From: CAZQCI01 sp964592255
Lineage (GTDB): Bacteria; UBA10199; SBBF01
Assembly (NCBI GenBank): GCA_964592255.1
Contig: CAZQCI010000123.1
Span: forward strand, 1 to 6,008
Direction: 5' to 3'
DNA length: 6,008 nucleotides
Shown one piece after another: positions 5,375 through 6,008 of this stretch. The number at the start of each line of letters is the position of its first letter. The stretch's first letter is position 1. The notes below the pieces were generated by a model. That model was given only the letters and a program-made list of their open reading frames with translations, had not been told where the DNA came from and did no database searches. The position numbers were made by a program, and so were the translations under genes.

Positions 5375-5764
5375 ATGGGGCAAAGCATGGAACAACATTT
5401 AACGGATCAGGACTTGTGGCAAATACGCACCATTGAGAAGGCGGCTGTGTTAATTGGTATTGCCATGTTGGCGACGCTTCTTTTTTTGCATCCCACCACT
5501 CCAGTCTTGGCAGGTTTGGTGTCCGGTATTTTTGCTGGGTTGGCTAACTTTCGTTTTTTACAGCGTCTTGTTGCTACCTTGTTGGGAGAGGAAACTGGCA
5601 ATGCTGGTAAGAATGCACTTCGTTTTGCAGTTAAAATTATCTTACTTTTAGGCTTTGTAGCCTTTATGTTGTTTTCATTTAAGGTGAATGTGCTTTCTTT
5701 TGTTGTCGGATTTTCATCCATTATTTTGGGTATTTTTTACGAAGGACTGAAATCTCTGTTTTAA
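5375..5764 (+). CDS. atpI: ATP synthase subunit I (AtpI)
   Basis: The 129-residue product is very hydrophobic, with four predicted membrane helices (about 20-39, 42-62, 82-102 and 105-125) and a short polar loop containing GEETGNAGKN (71-80). Hydropathy, length and the position between atpZ and atpB fit the AtpI/UncI family, which is weakly conserved in sequence. AtpI acts as a chaperone for assembling the c-subunit ring of the membrane F0 sector and is not essential in several bacteria. The ATG at 5375 is well supported by AAGGAG (5363-5368) six bases upstream; a second Met four codons later is less likely. The stop (5762-5764) overlaps the ribosome site of atpB, indicating tight coupling. 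Confidence 0.85.
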   Translation: MGQSMEQHLTDQDLWQIRTIEKAAVLIGIAMLATLLFLHPTTPVLAGLVSGIFAGLANFRFLQRLVATLLGEETGNAGKNALRFAVKIILLLGFVAFMLFSFKVNVLSFVVGFSSIILGIFYEGLKSLF

Positions 5765-5773
5765 AGGATTCTT

Positions 5774-6008
5774 ATGGGACATTTTAACTGGTTTGGCTGG
5801 ATATCCAGCAGTGTTAATGAGGACAATCTGCATGTTGTTACCGCCGCTTTTGTGGCAGGCCTTCTTGTGCTCTTATCCTTTTTGTATAAGGCTAGCTTGA
5901 AGTCGGCAGAAGAAGAAGTGTTGGTTACCGGTCGTTTTAGTTTTAAAAATGTTTTTCAAGTAACGGTATAAAAAATCTTGGGTATTGTTGAAGGCATTAT
6001 TGGCCACG
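5774..6008 (+). CDS. atpB: ATP synthase F0 subunit a (AtpB), N-terminal part with an in-frame stop; runs off the window
   Basis: Subunit a forms the two half-channels that carry protons past the c-ring. Only the N-terminus is in the window: a polar start (MGHFNWFGWISSS), the first membrane helix (HVVTAAFVAGLLVLLSFLY, about residues 20-38), and a cytoplasmic stretch leading to FKNVFQVTV. Codon 66 (5969-5971) is TAA. In the same frame the sequence then continues KILGIVEGIIGH, just as AtpB proteins do (a motif like FE-V-VE-IL--V--IIG before the second helix). The stop sits where AtpB usually has glutamate, so GAA to TAA, or CAA to TAA, would explain it by one base. It may be a sequencing or assembly error or a real nonsense mutation. 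The start is supported by AAAGGA (5763-5768) five bases upstream and by its place after atpI. At least 150 residues should lie beyond the window. Confidence 0.83.

Noticed and set aside
5407..5721. ORFs within atpI (5407-5721 minus, 5454-5651 plus)
   Set aside because: atpI has the expected position, ribosome site and four membrane helices; these are other-frame shadows with no family resemblance.
5774..6008. Stop codon reassignment (TAA read as an amino acid) to explain the atpB interruption
   Set aside because: TAA ends hemL, atpZ and atpI at family-appropriate lengths, so TAA works as a normal stop here; a point error or mutation is simpler.
1..6008. CRISPR array, tRNA or rRNA genes, insertion sequences, attachment sites
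   Set aside because: I saw no regularly spaced repeats, cloverleaf sequences, transposase or integrase reading frames, or terminal inverted repeats by eye.

Overview
The window looks like a moderately AT-rich bacterial chromosome segment, not a plasmid or phage: it carries housekeeping genes for haem, hopanoid and ATP synthase, and no transposase or integrase. An hpnH-type radical SAM gene, a C5-pathway hemL and a split-operon style atpZ-atpI-atpB start together suggest a Gram-negative of the broad former Deltaproteobacteria (for example Bdellovibrionota or Desulfobacterota-like lineages). This placement is inference from gene content only; nothing here fixes the taxon.

Layout, left to right. 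(1) 1-572, minus strand: the N-terminal part of a secreted, Ser/Thr/Asn-rich low-complexity protein that runs off the left edge. (2) 573-777: an AT-rich gap holding repeated AT motifs and a canonical G-quadruplex motif. (3) 778-1630, minus strand: a two-gene unit, a PaaI-type hotdog thioesterase followed 1 nt later by a DUF2177 membrane protein. (4) 1716-2720, plus strand: hpnH, divergent from the thioesterase, ending in a hairpin plus T-tract. (5) 2758-4480, plus strand: hicB, hicA and hemL, joined by two 4-nt ATGA stop/start overlaps. (6) 4499-4996, minus strand: a secreted protein of unknown function, convergent with hemL. (7) 5097-6008, plus strand: the start of an ATP synthase F0 operon, atpZ-atpI-atpB. 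The atpB reading frame has a stop codon at 5969-5971, yet AtpB-like sequence continues in the same frame up to the window edge.

How the genes work together. HpnH makes adenosylhopane, the first step toward side-chain-extended hopanoids; its partner enzymes are not in the window. HemL makes 5-aminolevulinate for haem and other tetrapyrroles. AtpZ and AtpI are membrane accessory proteins that help assemble the F0 motor whose subunit a is AtpB. The most unusual arrangement is the HicB/HicA toxin-antitoxin pair read through into hemL as one apparently coupled unit. The two most checkable anomalies are the in-frame stop in atpB and the G-quadruplex/C-rich transcript segment ahead of the low-complexity secreted protein.
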